In this document: positions 53,607 through 63,570 of the stretch, piece by piece | Numbering within the stretch: the first letter of the stretch is position 1 | Layout: each line of letters begins with the position of its first letter | NCBI RefSeq assembly: GCF_965204125.1 | Contig: NZ_OZ241968.1 | Location: 2,542,001 to 2,606,000, forward strand | From: Poriferisodalis sp965204125 | GTDB taxonomy: Bacteria; Actinomycetota; Acidimicrobiia; Acidimicrobiales; Poriferisodalaceae | DNA length: 64,000 nt | Direction of reading: 5' to 3' | The notes under the pieces: model-generated | Database searches by the model: none | What the model saw: the letters and a program-made list of their open reading frames with translations, nothing else | Told to the model about the DNA's origin: nothing | Position numbers and translations under genes: made by a program

Positions 53607-54692
53607 ATGAACACCGATACCGCACCGGCCTCGCCGGTGCGCATGGACACAGGGTTGACCCCGCCGGTGCGCGTCGGCATCGTGGGCGCGTCCGGCTACA
53701 CCGGCGCGGAGCTGCTGCGACTGGCGGCAGCGCACCCGTCGTTTGATGTGGTCGCCGTCACCGGCGACACGCAGGCGGGTGCTGCGGTGCGCGACCTGTA
53801 TCCCAGCCTGGCGGCCGACTACGGCGATCTTCGCTACTGCGCATACGACCCCGAGATCTTCGTCGGGCTCGACGTGGTCTTCCTGGGCCTGCCGCACATG
53901 GCCAGCGCGCCGGTCGTTGCCGACCTGTACAAGCGCGTCGGCTGCGTGGTCGACCTGGGTTCGGACTTCCGGCTGACCGACCCGGAGCTGTACCCGCAGT
54001 GGTACGGCGCACCCCATCCGATGCCGGAGCTGCTGGGCGAATTGCCCTACGGGCTTCCCGAGCTCGGCCGTGAGGCACTGCGCGGCGCCGCGGGCGTCGC
54101 CGTGCCCGGGTGCTACCCGACGGCTGCTGCCCTGGCCTTGGCGCCGTTCGCCCGCGGCGGCCACATCTCGACGGGCGGGGTCGTGATCGATGCCGCATCG
54201 GGGGTCAGCGGCGCGGGCCGGGCGCCCAAGCCCAACACGACGTTCTCCAGCGTCGACGAAGATTTCGTGGCCTACGGCCTGCTCAGCCACCGTCACACGC
54301 CGGAGATTGAGCAGGCAACCGGATGCCAGGTGCTGTTCACGCCGCACTTGGCGCCGATGGTGCGCGGCATTCTGGCGACCTGCTACGCCCGACCGCTGTC
54401 GGGTGCGATTGGAGGCCTGTCCACCGATGACGCGCTCGGCGTGCTGGCAGATTTCTATGCGGACGAGCCGTTCGTGGTGGTGCACCGTGACGCCCCCCAT
54501 ACCAAGGCAACGCTCGGTGCGAACACCTGCCATCTGAGTGCCAGGGTGGATCCCCGAACTGGCTGGCTGGTCGTGCTCAGCGCAATCGACAACTTGGTCA
54601 AGGGTGCATCCGGCGGGGCGGTGCAGTGCGCCAACATCGCACTCGGACTCCCCGAGACAGCCGGCCTGCCGACGACAGGATTGATGCCGTGA
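53607..54692 (+). CDS. argC: N-acetyl-gamma-glutamyl-phosphate reductase
   Basis: 361 codons from ATG 53607. VRVGIVGASGYTGAELLRL is the NADP site, VVDLGSDFRLTD and VAVPGCYPTAAALAL carry the catalytic Cys, and LLSHRHTPEI the His. Third step of arginine synthesis. First gene of the arg operon; its stop overlaps the GTG of argB by 4 nt. Confidence 0.95.
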   Translation: MNTDTAPASPVRMDTGLTPPVRVGIVGASGYTGAELLRLAAAHPSFDVVAVTGDTQAGAAVRDLYPSLAADYGDLRYCAYDPEIFVGLDVVFLGLPHMASAPVVADLYKRVGCVVDLGSDFRLTDPELYPQWYGAPHPMPELLGELPYGLPELGREALRGAAGVAVPGCYPTAAALALAPFARGGHISTGGVVIDAASGVSGAGRAPKPNTTFSSVDEDFVAYGLLSHRHTPEIEQATGCQVLFTPHLAPMVRGILATCYARPLSGAIGGLSTDDALGVLADFYADEPFVVVHRDAPHTKATLGANTCHLSARVDPRTGWLVVLSAIDNLVKGASGGAVQCANIALGLPETAGLPTTGLMP

Positions 54693-55588
54693 TTACGGAC
54701 GACGTCCACGCCCAGCAGGTCGAGCGTGCCGAGCTGCTCGTCGAGATGCTGCCGTACATCAGCCGATGGCGGGGCAAGGTGGTGGTTGTCAAGTTCGGCG
54801 GCAATGCGATGGTCGACACCGCGCTCACCGACGGCTTCGCCGCCGACATGGTGCTGCTGCGCCAGATCGGCCTGGCGCCGGTCGTCGTCCACGGCGGCGG
54901 CCCGCAGATCGGCGATCTCATGGCGCGCCTCGGCAAGACCTCGGAGTTCCGCGACGGGCTGAGGGTCACCGACGCGGAAACGCTGGACATCGCACGCATG
55001 GTGCTGGTCGGCAAGGTCAACCGCGACATCGTCGGCGCCATCAACGTGCACGGGCCGCTGGCCGTGGGCATCTCCGGCGAGGACGGCCGGGTCATTACCG
55101 CGACCGCCCGGAACCCTGATCTGGGATTCGTAGGCGAGGTCACCGATGTGAACACCGACCTGCTGGAGCGCCTGCTCGCCGAAGGGCTGATCCCGGTGAT
55201 CTCCACGATCGGCGCCGATGCCAAGGGGCAGGCATACAACATCAACGCGGACACGGTGGCCGGCGCGGTAGCCGCGGCTCTCGAAGCCGAGAAGGTCGTG
55301 TACCTCACCGACGTGGCGGGACTGCTCGACGATGTCGACAACCCGGATTCACTCGTGCAGCGGACGACGGCCGACTCGCTCGATGCCCGGCTGGCGAGCG
55401 GCACGATCGCAGGCGGGATGATCCCCAAGATCGAGGCGTGCATCAGCGCGGTGCGCAACGGCGTCAACAGCGCACACCTGCTCGACGGCCGCGTTCCGCA
55501 CGTCGTGCTCGTCGAGCTGTTCACCGATGCCGGCGTCGGCACCATGATCACCCGCGATCGGCCGACAGCCCTGCAAACCGGCCACTAG
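54689..55588 (+). CDS. argB: Acetylglutamate kinase
   Basis: 299 codons from GTG 54689. VVVVKFGGNAMVD (phosphate-binding Lys), PVVVHGGGPQIGDLM, YNINADTVAGAVAAALEAEKVVYLTDVAGL and GTIAGGMIPKIEACISAV are all present. It has the N-terminal helix (ERAELLVEMLPYISRW) seen in arginine-inhibited hexameric forms, so feedback control by arginine is likely. argJ, which normally stands between argC and argB, is absent. Confidence 0.95.
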   Translation: MITDDVHAQQVERAELLVEMLPYISRWRGKVVVVKFGGNAMVDTALTDGFAADMVLLRQIGLAPVVVHGGGPQIGDLMARLGKTSEFRDGLRVTDAETLDIARMVLVGKVNRDIVGAINVHGPLAVGISGEDGRVITATARNPDLGFVGEVTDVNTDLLERLLAEGLIPVISTIGADAKGQAYNINADTVAGAVAAALEAEKVVYLTDVAGLLDDVDNPDSLVQRTTADSLDARLASGTIAGGMIPKIEACISAVRNGVNSAHLLDGRVPHVVLVELFTDAGVGTMITRDRPTALQTGH

Positions 55589-55650
55589 CCCTGACCGCCG
55601 AGCGCCCCAAAACACAAGTACCCGAAACGCAGAGAGCGAGCCACGATCTC

Positions 55651-56925
55651 ATGACACAAACGACCACGGCAACAAGTGCAACGAACGGGCTGTCGCCCCA
55701 CGCGGCCGCCATGGGCGCTGCGGAGCTGGAGCACTGCCCGCTCATGCCCACCTACGGGCCGCCGCCGGTCCAGTTCGTGCGCGGCAGCGGTTGCGAGCTC
55801 TACGACCGCGACGGCAAGCGCTACCTGGATTTCCTGGCGGGACTGGCGGTGACGTCGCTCGGCCATTCCCACCCTGCAGTCGCCGACGCGCTCAATGAGC
55901 AGGCGCGCACGCTGCTGCACGTGTCGAATCTGTTCGGCACCGAACCGCAGGTCGAGGTCGCCCAGACCATCGACCGTCTGCAGGGCGGCGGCGGGCAGGT
56001 CTTCTTCTGCAACAGCGGCGCCGAATCGCTCGAGGGGGCGATCAAGCTGGCGCGCAAGCACGGCGGCCGCGGCCGCTACGTCGTGGTCAGCGCGCTGCGG
56101 TCGTTCCACGGGCGCACGCTGGCGACGCTCCACGCCACCGGCCAGCCCGAGAAGCACGAGACGTTCCAGCCGCTGCCGGACGGCTTCCGTCACGTGCCCT
56201 ACAACGACGCCGACGCATTGGAGGCGGCGCTGGATCCCAGCTGCTGCGCGGTGCTGCTCGAGGTTGTCCAGGGCGAGGGCGGCGTGAACGTTGCCGACAG
56301 CACCTACCTGCACCGCGTCCGTGAGATCTGCGACGAGCGAGGCATGGCGTTCATCGTCGACGAGGTGCAGACCGGTTTGGCGCGCACCGGCGAGTGGTTC
56401 GCCTGGCACCACCACTTCGACCCGGCCGGAGGACCGACGGGCGCGGCTCGACCCGACATCGTGACCATGGCCAAGGCACTGGGCAACGGTGTGCCGATCG
56501 GTGCCGTCTGGGCGCGCCGCGAGGTCGCCGCCGCGTTCCAGCCGGGCGATCACGCGACCACGTTCGGCGGGCAGCCGCTGGCCGCGAGCGCGGCGCGTGC
56601 CGTGCTGCGCACCATGGAGGCCATCGACGCGCCGGCGGTGGCTGCTGCCCGTGGCGAAGAGCTCGCGGGCAAGCTCATGGGCGTTCCCGGCATCGTCGAC
56701 ACCCGCGGCCTCGGCCTGCTGATCGCGGCCGAGATCGATACCGATGCCGCCGGTCGCAGCGGTCCCGAGGTGGCTGCGGCGTGCCTGGAAGCCGGCCTCG
56801 TGATCAACGGGATCACGCCGACGGCCGTGCGTTTCGCGCCGCCGCTCGTGGTGTCCAGCGAGCAGATCGACGAGGGCCTCGCAATCTTCGCGAGCGTGCT
56901 CGCCAGCAACGGGAAGCTCGGCTGA
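55651..56925 (+). CDS. argD: Acetylornithine aminotransferase
   Basis: 424 codons from ATG 55651. Class III PLP aminotransferase: FFCNSGAESLEGAIKLARKH, SFHGRTLATLHATGQ, FIVDEVQTGLARTG with the PLP Asp, the Schiff-base Lys in VTMAKALGNGVPIGA, and TTFGGQPLAASAA. It makes N-acetylornithine. Stop overlaps argF as TGATG. Confidence 0.93.
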   Translation: MTQTTTATSATNGLSPHAAAMGAAELEHCPLMPTYGPPPVQFVRGSGCELYDRDGKRYLDFLAGLAVTSLGHSHPAVADALNEQARTLLHVSNLFGTEPQVEVAQTIDRLQGGGGQVFFCNSGAESLEGAIKLARKHGGRGRYVVVSALRSFHGRTLATLHATGQPEKHETFQPLPDGFRHVPYNDADALEAALDPSCCAVLLEVVQGEGGVNVADSTYLHRVREICDERGMAFIVDEVQTGLARTGEWFAWHHHFDPAGGPTGAARPDIVTMAKALGNGVPIGAVWARREVAAAFQPGDHATTFGGQPLAASAARAVLRTMEAIDAPAVAAARGEELAGKLMGVPGIVDTRGLGLLIAAEIDTDAAGRSGPEVAAACLEAGLVINGITPTAVRFAPPLVVSSEQIDEGLAIFASVLASNGKLG

Positions 56926-57884
56926 TGCGCCACTTTCTGGAAATCGATGATCTGTCGGCCGACGAGCTGCAGTGGGTGCTCGACATGTCGTCGCGCGCCC
57001 CGGAAGCTGCGCCGCGAGTCCTGCAGGGCAGCGGCGTTGCATTGGTGTTCGAGAAGCCGTCGAACCGCACACGCAACTCGATGGAGATGGCGGTTCACCA
57101 GCTCGGTGGGCATCCCGTCTACATCCGTCCCGAAGAAGTGGGCATGGATGTTCGCGAGACCGCGGAAGACATCGTGCGGACGCTTGCCTGCTTCCACGAC
57201 ATCATCGCTGTGCGCGTCTTTCGGCACAACCACCTCGAGCGCATGGCGGCCTGCGCAGTGGCACCAGTCATCAACCTGCTGTCCGACGATGCGCACCCGT
57301 GCCAGGCCTTGGCAGACCTGCTCACCGTTTCGCAGTGCATCGGTCTGGACCGCATCGAGCGCGTTGCCTTCGTGGGCGACGCCAACAACGTGTGGCGATC
57401 ACTGGCCATCGGCTGCGCCATGCTCGGCATCCCGAGCACGCTCGCGGTGCCAGACGGCTACGGGCCGTCAGGGGCGACGCTGGACCGCATAGCGGCACTG
57501 GGCGGCGAGTGCACCGTCACGGACGACCCCGCAGCGGCAGCGACGGACGCCGACGTCGTCTACACCGATGTATGGACCTCGATGGGCCAAGAAGACGAGC
57601 AGGCCGAGCGCCTGGCAGCATTCGGTCCGTACCAAGTCACGCCGGAGCTGATGTCGCTCGCTGCCGACGGTGCCATCTTCTTGCATGACCTGCCGGCGCA
57701 TCGGGGCGAAGAAGTGGCTGCAGAAGTCATAGACGGACCGGCCAGCCGCATCTGGCAGCAGGCCGAGAACCGGATGCATGCCGCGCGCGGCCTGCTGGCC
57801 TTCTTGGCCGGATCAGCGCCGCATGGAGCGGCGTTGGCCGGATCAGCGCCGCATGGAGCGGCGTCGGCGGGAGCAGCATCATGA
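56925..57884 (+). CDS. argF: Ornithine carbamoyltransferase
   Basis: 319 codons from ATG 56925. Carbamoyl-phosphate loop EKPSNRTRNSMEMA, VRVFRHNHLERMA, DDAHPCQALADLLT, the ornithine region DVVYTDVWTSMGQEDE, and HDLPAHRGEEV (usually HCLPAHRGEEV; the Cys is Asp here). After the conserved end ENRMHAARGLLAF comes a tail of two identical LAGSAPHGAA units, encoded by a 30-bp tandem repeat. It makes citrulline using CarAB-derived carbamoyl phosphate. Confidence 0.94.
   Translation: MRHFLEIDDLSADELQWVLDMSSRAPEAAPRVLQGSGVALVFEKPSNRTRNSMEMAVHQLGGHPVYIRPEEVGMDVRETAEDIVRTLACFHDIIAVRVFRHNHLERMAACAVAPVINLLSDDAHPCQALADLLTVSQCIGLDRIERVAFVGDANNVWRSLAIGCAMLGIPSTLAVPDGYGPSGATLDRIAALGGECTVTDDPAAAATDADVVYTDVWTSMGQEDEQAERLAAFGPYQVTPELMSLAADGAIFLHDLPAHRGEEVAAEVIDGPASRIWQQAENRMHAARGLLAFLAGSAPHGAALAGSAPHGAASAGAAS
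57804..57863. repeat. 30-bp tandem repeat, two copies, at the 3' end of argF
   Basis: Two identical in-frame units (57804-57833, 57834-57863), each with the hairpin CGCCGC-ATGGA-GCGGCG and encoding LAGSAPHGAA. Confidence 0.9.
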
Positions 57885-58342
57885 GCACCAAGGCGCAGCG
57901 CCAACATCTCATTCGCGAGCTGCTGGCCAGCCACGAGATCAGCAGCCAGGCGCAGCTGGTCGGCCTGCTGGCGGAGCGCTCAGTGGAGGTCACCCAAGCG
58001 ACCGTCTGCCGCGATCTCGACGAGCTCGGCGTGGCCAAGATGCGCACCGCAGGGCGCACCGTGTACGCGGTGCCCGAAGCCGACGCACCTGAGGCGCTGC
58101 CGCCCAACACCCTCCGCCGAGTGTTCTCGGACTGGGTGCTCGACGTGCGTTCCTCGCAGAACATCGTGGTGCTGCGCACGCCGCCGGGATCGGCGCACGT
58201 CGTTGCCTCGGCGATCGACCGCAGTGCGGTCGACGGCGTGGTCGGCACCGTGGCGGGAGACGACACGCTGTTCATTGTGGCCACCGAGGAACTCGGCGGC
58301 CCAGCGGTTGCCGAGCACTGCCGAGATCTGGCCGACTTGTGA
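57881..58342 (+). CDS. argR: Arginine repressor
   Basis: 153 codons; ATG overlaps the argF stop (ATGA). Winged-helix DNA-binding half: QLVGLLAERSVEVTQATVCRDLDELG (TQATVSRDL motif with Ser replaced by Cys). C-terminal oligomerisation and arginine-binding half: LRTPPGSAHVVASAIDRS and VGTVAGDDTLFIV. It should repress the arg operon, and perhaps gltB, through the palindrome at 53514. Confidence 0.94.
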   Translation: MSTKAQRQHLIRELLASHEISSQAQLVGLLAERSVEVTQATVCRDLDELGVAKMRTAGRTVYAVPEADAPEALPPNTLRRVFSDWVLDVRSSQNIVVLRTPPGSAHVVASAIDRSAVDGVVGTVAGDDTLFIVATEELGGPAVAEHCRDLADL

Positions 58343-58354
58343 GCGTGCTGTCTG

Positions 58355-59827
58355 ATGACTGCTGACGGCACTCCTGCCGACGACACGCCCCCGCCGCCGA
58401 TCGGTCCGTCCCGAACCGGCCCCGCCACCCTCTGGCACGGCCGGTTCGCTGGCGCGCCCGCGGATGCCCTCGCGGCGCTCAACGACTCGCTCGGGTTCGA
58501 CCAGCGCATGTTCGCCGAGGACATCGCTGCATCTCGGGCTCACGTGTCGATGCTGGCTGCCGTGGGTCTGCTGACCGACGTCGAGCGTGACGACATCGTG
58601 GCGGCTCTCGGCGAGGTAGCAATCGAGATCGCCGAGGGCCGTATGGTCTGGGCTCCGACCGACGAGGACATTCACACCGCAGTCGAGCGCCGCGCAACCG
58701 AGCTCTGCGGAGCCGCGGCCAAGATGCACACCGGTCGCAGTCGCAACGACCAGGTCGCCACCGACCTGCGCCTCTGGACTCGCGGTGCGATCGACGAGCT
58801 GACCGGGCTGCTGCTGGGCCTGGCGCGCACGCTCGCCTTCAGGGCACGAGAAGCGCAGAGCGGAAACCTGCGTCTGCCTGGTTACACGCACCTGCAGCAG
58901 GCACAGCCGGTGGGGCTCGCGCATCACCTGGCAGCGCACGCATGGGCGCTGCTGCGAGATGTCGAGCGCCTCGGCGACGCCAGGCGCCGCACGGATGTCT
59001 CGCCGCTCGGTGCCGGTGCACTCGCTGGCTCGACGCTGCCGCTGGATCCCTCGGCGACTGCTGCCGATCTGGGGTTCGCAGCGGTCTTTGAGAATTCGCT
59101 CGACGCTGTCAGCGATCGCGACTTTGTCGCCGACACCCTGTTCGCGTTGGCGATGTCGGGGATTCACCTGTCTCGGCTAGGCGAGGAGCTCGTTCTGTGG
59201 TCGAGCGCCGAGTTCGGATATGTCGTGCTCGACGATGCCTTTGCGACGGGCTCGTCGATGATGCCGCAGAAGAAGAACCCTGATATCGCCGAGCTGGCGC
59301 GCGGCAAGGCCGGACGGCTGATCGGTCACCTGGCGGGTCTGCTGGCAACGCTCAAGGGGCTTCCGCTCGCGTACAACAAGGACCTTCAAGAAGACAAGGA
59401 ACCGCTGTTCGACTCAGTCGACACCGTGCGACTGGTGGTCTTGGCGCTCGACGGCCTGATGCAGACCGTCGAATTCGATGCACAGGCCATGGCGGCAGGC
59501 GCCGACGACCCCTTCGCTGCTGCGACCGACCTGGCCGAATGGCTGGTGGCCCGGGGCATGCCCTTCCGCGACGCGCACGGGGTCATTGCCGGGCTCGTGC
59601 GTCAGGCACTGGACGACCCTGAAGTCTCCGAGCGGCCCCATCGCCTGACTGAACTGGTGGCCGCACACCCGGATCTCGGGCCGGAGGCTGCTCGCCTGCT
59701 CGCGCCCGGCGCGGCATACCTCAGCCGCACGACGCCGGGAGCGGGTGGTCCCGACGCCGTGGCCGCACAACTCGAGCGTCTCGACGTTGCACTCGCCGCG
59801 GCCGGCGACGCCCAAGCCGGGCGTTGA
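58355..59827 (+). CDS. argH: Argininosuccinate lyase
   Basis: 490 codons. LWHGRFAGAP start, DEDIHTAVERRATEL, KMHTGRSRNDQVATDLRLW, GYTHLQQAQPV and the superfamily signature GSSMMPQKKNPDIAE. Last step to arginine. argG, which normally precedes it, is not in the cluster. The TGA overlaps a TTG that may start the next gene. Confidence 0.95.
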   Translation: MTADGTPADDTPPPPIGPSRTGPATLWHGRFAGAPADALAALNDSLGFDQRMFAEDIAASRAHVSMLAAVGLLTDVERDDIVAALGEVAIEIAEGRMVWAPTDEDIHTAVERRATELCGAAAKMHTGRSRNDQVATDLRLWTRGAIDELTGLLLGLARTLAFRAREAQSGNLRLPGYTHLQQAQPVGLAHHLAAHAWALLRDVERLGDARRRTDVSPLGAGALAGSTLPLDPSATAADLGFAAVFENSLDAVSDRDFVADTLFALAMSGIHLSRLGEELVLWSSAEFGYVVLDDAFATGSSMMPQKKNPDIAELARGKAGRLIGHLAGLLATLKGLPLAYNKDLQEDKEPLFDSVDTVRLVVLALDGLMQTVEFDAQAMAAGADDPFAAATDLAEWLVARGMPFRDAHGVIAGLVRQALDDPEVSERPHRLTELVAAHPDLGPEAARLLAPGAAYLSRTTPGAGGPDAVAAQLERLDVALAAAGDAQAGR

Positions 59828-60438
59828 CGGTGCCGGCGGGCGAACCGCTGCCGCCGGCGTTCTACGAGCGCCCGGCAACTGAGGTCGCTCCCGACCTGAT
59901 CGGCAAGCTGCTGGTGCACGATCCCGGCAGCACAGACGGAACACTGCGCACGGGCCGCATCGTGGAGGTCGAGGCGTACTGCGGCGACGGCGATCCTGCG
60001 GCACATTCGCGCAGCGGCCCGACCGCTCGCAACGCCTCCATGTTCGGGCCGCCAGGACGCCTCTACGTGTACTTGATCTATGGCATGCACTGGTGCGCGA
60101 ACGCGGTGTGTGCACCGGCCGGCGTCGGCGACGCAGTCCTGCTGCGAGCACTCGAGCCGGTGCAAGGCGTAGATGCCATGGCGGCCCGGCGGAGTGGCAC
60201 CGCTGGCGCGGTCGACGGCAGGGATCTGTGCTCGGGCCCGGGCAAGCTCACTCAGGCAATCGGCATCGATGGTGCTCACGACGGCTGTGACCTCACGACA
60301 GACGGCGGACTCAGCATCTGCGACGACGGCTGGACTGCTGCGGACATCGTGAGCGCGGCCCGCATCGGCATCAGCCGCGGCGCTGAGCTTCCTTGGCGTT
60401 TCTACGACGCCGGCAACTCGCACGTGAGCAGACGGTGA
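59824..60438 (+). CDS. DNA-3-methyladenine glycosylase (AAG/MPG type)
   Basis: 204 codons from TTG 59824 (GTG 59830 is the alternative). IVEVEAYCGDGDPAAHSRSG holds the catalytic Glu, SMFGPPGRLYVYLIYGMHWCANAV the DNA-intercalating and base-flipping region, and LCSGPGKLTQAIGI the end of the pocket. It excises alkylated purines for base-excision repair. Overlaps argH and is followed by a Nudix gene with a 4-nt overlap, so it is co-translated with the arg operon tail. Confidence 0.92.
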   Translation: MTVPAGEPLPPAFYERPATEVAPDLIGKLLVHDPGSTDGTLRTGRIVEVEAYCGDGDPAAHSRSGPTARNASMFGPPGRLYVYLIYGMHWCANAVCAPAGVGDAVLLRALEPVQGVDAMAARRSGTAGAVDGRDLCSGPGKLTQAIGIDGAHDGCDLTTDGGLSICDDGWTAADIVSAARIGISRGAELPWRFYDAGNSHVSRR

Positions 60439-61118
60439 GCGTGCGGGCCAACCGTTCGCCGGCGCGCGGCAGCGCCGCTCGAGCGCCGCGTTGGCGCGGG
60501 GCTGCCCCGGCGGGGCAGCAGCCTGATTCCTCAGCTGCGCAAGCCGGCCTTGCCGAAGCGCTCGAGGCCGTGGAGCGGTTCGAGCCTCGAGATCGTATTC
60601 AGGCTCAGCACCGGCGCCGATTGGTCGGCTTTGCCGCCCGTCATCCCGATGCGCTGCATCGCTCGTGCGAAGCCGGACATCTGACGGCATCGGCGTGGGT
60701 GGTGAACCACCACGCAACGCATGGCTTGGTGCTGCTCCACCGCAAGATCGGTCGCTGGCTGCAGCCCGGCGGTCATGCCGACGGCGAGGGTTCCCTCGCG
60801 GGGGTTGCCCTGCGCGAAGCCACCGAGGAGACCGGCATCGACGGCCTCGAGGTCTGGACCGAGGCGGTGGACATCGACGTGCACCTGTTTGTCAACCGCA
60901 GGCGCACCGAGCCAGATCATCTTCACTTCGACGTGCGCTTTCTCGTCCGTGCGCCGCACCGTGCCGTGACACGCGGCAACCATGAGTCCGAAGAGCTGCG
61001 GTGGATCGCACGCGACCAACTCACCGAGCCGGAGCTGGGACTCGACGCCAGCACGCGCCGGCTGGCTCGATATGGCTTCGACCTCGCCCGCACCCTGAGG
61101 CAACGCGGCAACGAATAG
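60435..61118 (+). CDS. Nudix hydrolase
   Basis: 227 codons from GTG 60435. The Nudix box matches GX5EX7REUXEEXGU: GGHADGEGSLAGVALREATE then ETGI, at about residues 116-139. The N-terminal 45 residues are Arg/Ala-rich and poorly constrained, so the true start may be later. Substrate cannot be told from sequence. Its pairing with a DNA glycosylase would suit a nucleotide-pool sanitising role, which is inference. Confidence 0.87.
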   Translation: MSVRANRSPARGSAARAPRWRGAAPAGQQPDSSAAQAGLAEALEAVERFEPRDRIQAQHRRRLVGFAARHPDALHRSCEAGHLTASAWVVNHHATHGLVLLHRKIGRWLQPGGHADGEGSLAGVALREATEETGIDGLEVWTEAVDIDVHLFVNRRRTEPDHLHFDVRFLVRAPHRAVTRGNHESEELRWIARDQLTEPELGLDASTRRLARYGFDLARTLRQRGNE

Positions 61119-61137
61119 GCGCGTTGCTGCTGGCGCG

Positions 61138-61143
61138 TACGGT
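61138..61143 (+). promoter_or_regulatory. -10-like box
   Basis: TACGGT, exactly 6 nt before GTG 61150. Confidence 0.45.
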
Positions 61144-61149
61144 GAGCCT

Positions 61150-61398
61150 GTGCGCCAGATGCTGCTGCTGGTCGAGAACGCCGTCCTGCTGCTCTGCGGA
61201 CTGGTGGCCGGCTGGATCCTGGTCACCTTCCTGCCCGGATCGGTGCTGCCCCCGATCGCCATCACGGTGGTCATCGCCGCAGGCGGCCGGCTGTTGTTCA
61301 ACGGGACGTTCTGGCCCGCAGGAATCGGCTTCGTGGTTGCAGGCATCGCCGGCGCCGGGTTCTACCTGGCCGACGCCGTGACATCGCTGGGCGGGTGA
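61150..61398 (+). CDS. Small membrane protein, unknown function
   Basis: 82 codons, GTG start. Three hydrophobic segments (MLLLVENAVLLLCGLVAGWI, VLPPIAITVVIAAGG, FWPAGIGFVVAGIAGAGFYL) with short polar loops. I do not recognise the family. It is between a Nudix gene and a PLDc_N-like gene and has its own -10-like box. Confidence 0.6.
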   Translation: MRQMLLLVENAVLLLCGLVAGWILVTFLPGSVLPPIAITVVIAAGGRLLFNGTFWPAGIGFVVAGIAGAGFYLADAVTSLGG

Positions 61399-61437
61399 AG
61401 GCGGCTGGGGCCTCTGGGCCGCACATGGCGGCACCGG

Positions 61438-61443
61438 TAGCGT
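61438..61443 (+). promoter_or_regulatory. -10-like box
   Basis: TAGCGT, exactly 6 nt before GTG 61450. Confidence 0.5.
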
Positions 61444-61449
61444 GACCCG

Positions 61450-61766
61450 GTGGACTTCGGCACCGTGCTGATTGTCGCAGCCGCGCTGGCGGCGCTGATC
61501 ATGGCCGGCGGCATCGTCGACATCGCCCGGCTGGGTCGTGACCGGTTTGCGCAGGTCGGCAAGCGTCGCTGGCATTGGGTCCTGCTGATCATCTACAGCG
61601 GTCCGCTGGGCGTCTTGCTGTACGCAGCGGCGGTGAGGCCGCAGGTCACTCATCCCGAGCGCTACGCCGATGACGGCATCGACGCTCCGGCCGATGACCC
61701 GGCCGATGACCCCGGCGATGGCCTCGCCAGCTGTCACGGCGGTGCCACGGTTGGCGGGCACGCAAC

Positions 61767-61770
<4 letters not shown>
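61450..61770 (+). CDS. PLDc_N-like two-helix membrane protein
   Basis: 106 codons, GTG start. Helix one TVLIVAAALAALIMAGGI, an amphipathic link DIARLGRDRFAQVGKRRWHW, helix two VLLIIYSGPLGVLLYAAAV. The W-x-L(n)-GPLG-LLY pattern resembles PLDc_N domains, small membrane modules often found alone. The tail has an ADDPADDPGD acidic repeat. The stop overlaps the ABC ATPase ATG by 4 nt, so it may belong to the exporter operon. Confidence 0.65.
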
Positions 61771-62761
<991 letters not shown>

Positions 62762-62765
<4 letters not shown>

Positions 62766-63529
62766 CCCGCCTGGGGCAGCTGCGCAGCGAGACGCGTTTC
62801 AACCTGCTGGGCTTCCGGCGCAGCCCGGCGGCCACCTTCTTCACGGTGGTCCTGCCGATCATCTTCCTGGTGATCTTCACCTCGATCTTCGGCAACGAGA
62901 TCATCAGCTCGACCGGAGCGCGGGTCGCAACGGTGTACGTCCCGGGGATCCTGGCGCTCGCGCTGGTGTCGGCGAACTTCATGAACGCGGCCATCGTCAC
63001 GGTCATCCGGCGCGAGAGCGGCGTGCTCAAAGCCATGCGGGCGACGCCGCTGCCGCCGTGGGTCTATGTGGGCGGGCAGGTCGCCGCATCGTTGGTGCTG
63101 ACCGTATTCATGACAGCGCTGGTGATCGGCATCGGCTGGCTCGGCTACAGCGTCGAGGTCCAGCCGGGTGCCGTGCCGAGCCTGCTCATCACGCTCGGGG
63201 TGGGCGCCGCGGCGTTCTCGGCCTTGGGGCTCGCCATCACATGCGTGTGCCCCAGCGAGCAGGCAGCTCCGGCGATCACGAACATGTGCGTGCTGCCGCT
63301 GTACTTCGTTTCCGACGTGTTCATCCCGTCGGACGGGGCACCGCGCTGGATGACCCTCATCGGTGACGTGTTCCCCATCAAGCACCTGGCTGTTGCGCTA
63401 GGACGCACCTTCGACCCATTCAGCGAAGGCGTGCCGATGCCGGCGTGGCACTGGTTGGTCCTCGGGGTGTGGGGCGTGTTCGGGGTGCTGGTCACCGTGC
63501 GCTTCTTCCGCTGGACGCCTCGCAACTAG
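62762..63529 (+). CDS. ABC-2 type exporter permease
   Basis: 255 codons. About six membrane segments: FFTVVLPIIFLVIFTSIFG, VPGILALALVSANFM, VAASLVLTVFMTALVIGIGW, LLITLGVGAAAFSALGLAIT, NMCVLPLYFVSDVFI and a final WLVLGVWGVFGVLVTV. RRESGVLKAMRATPLPPWVY is the cytoplasmic coupling segment typical of ABC2 drug/lipid exporters. Pairs with the ATPase just upstream. Confidence 0.92.
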
Positions 63530-63558
63530 CCAGGGGTCTCGCGGCGCTGGCTGTCCGG

Positions 63559-63564
63559 CAGACT
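63559..63564 (+). promoter_or_regulatory. -10-like box before tyrS
   Basis: CAGACT, exactly 6 nt before GTG 63571. Confidence 0.35.
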
Positions 63565-63570
63565 GGCGGT

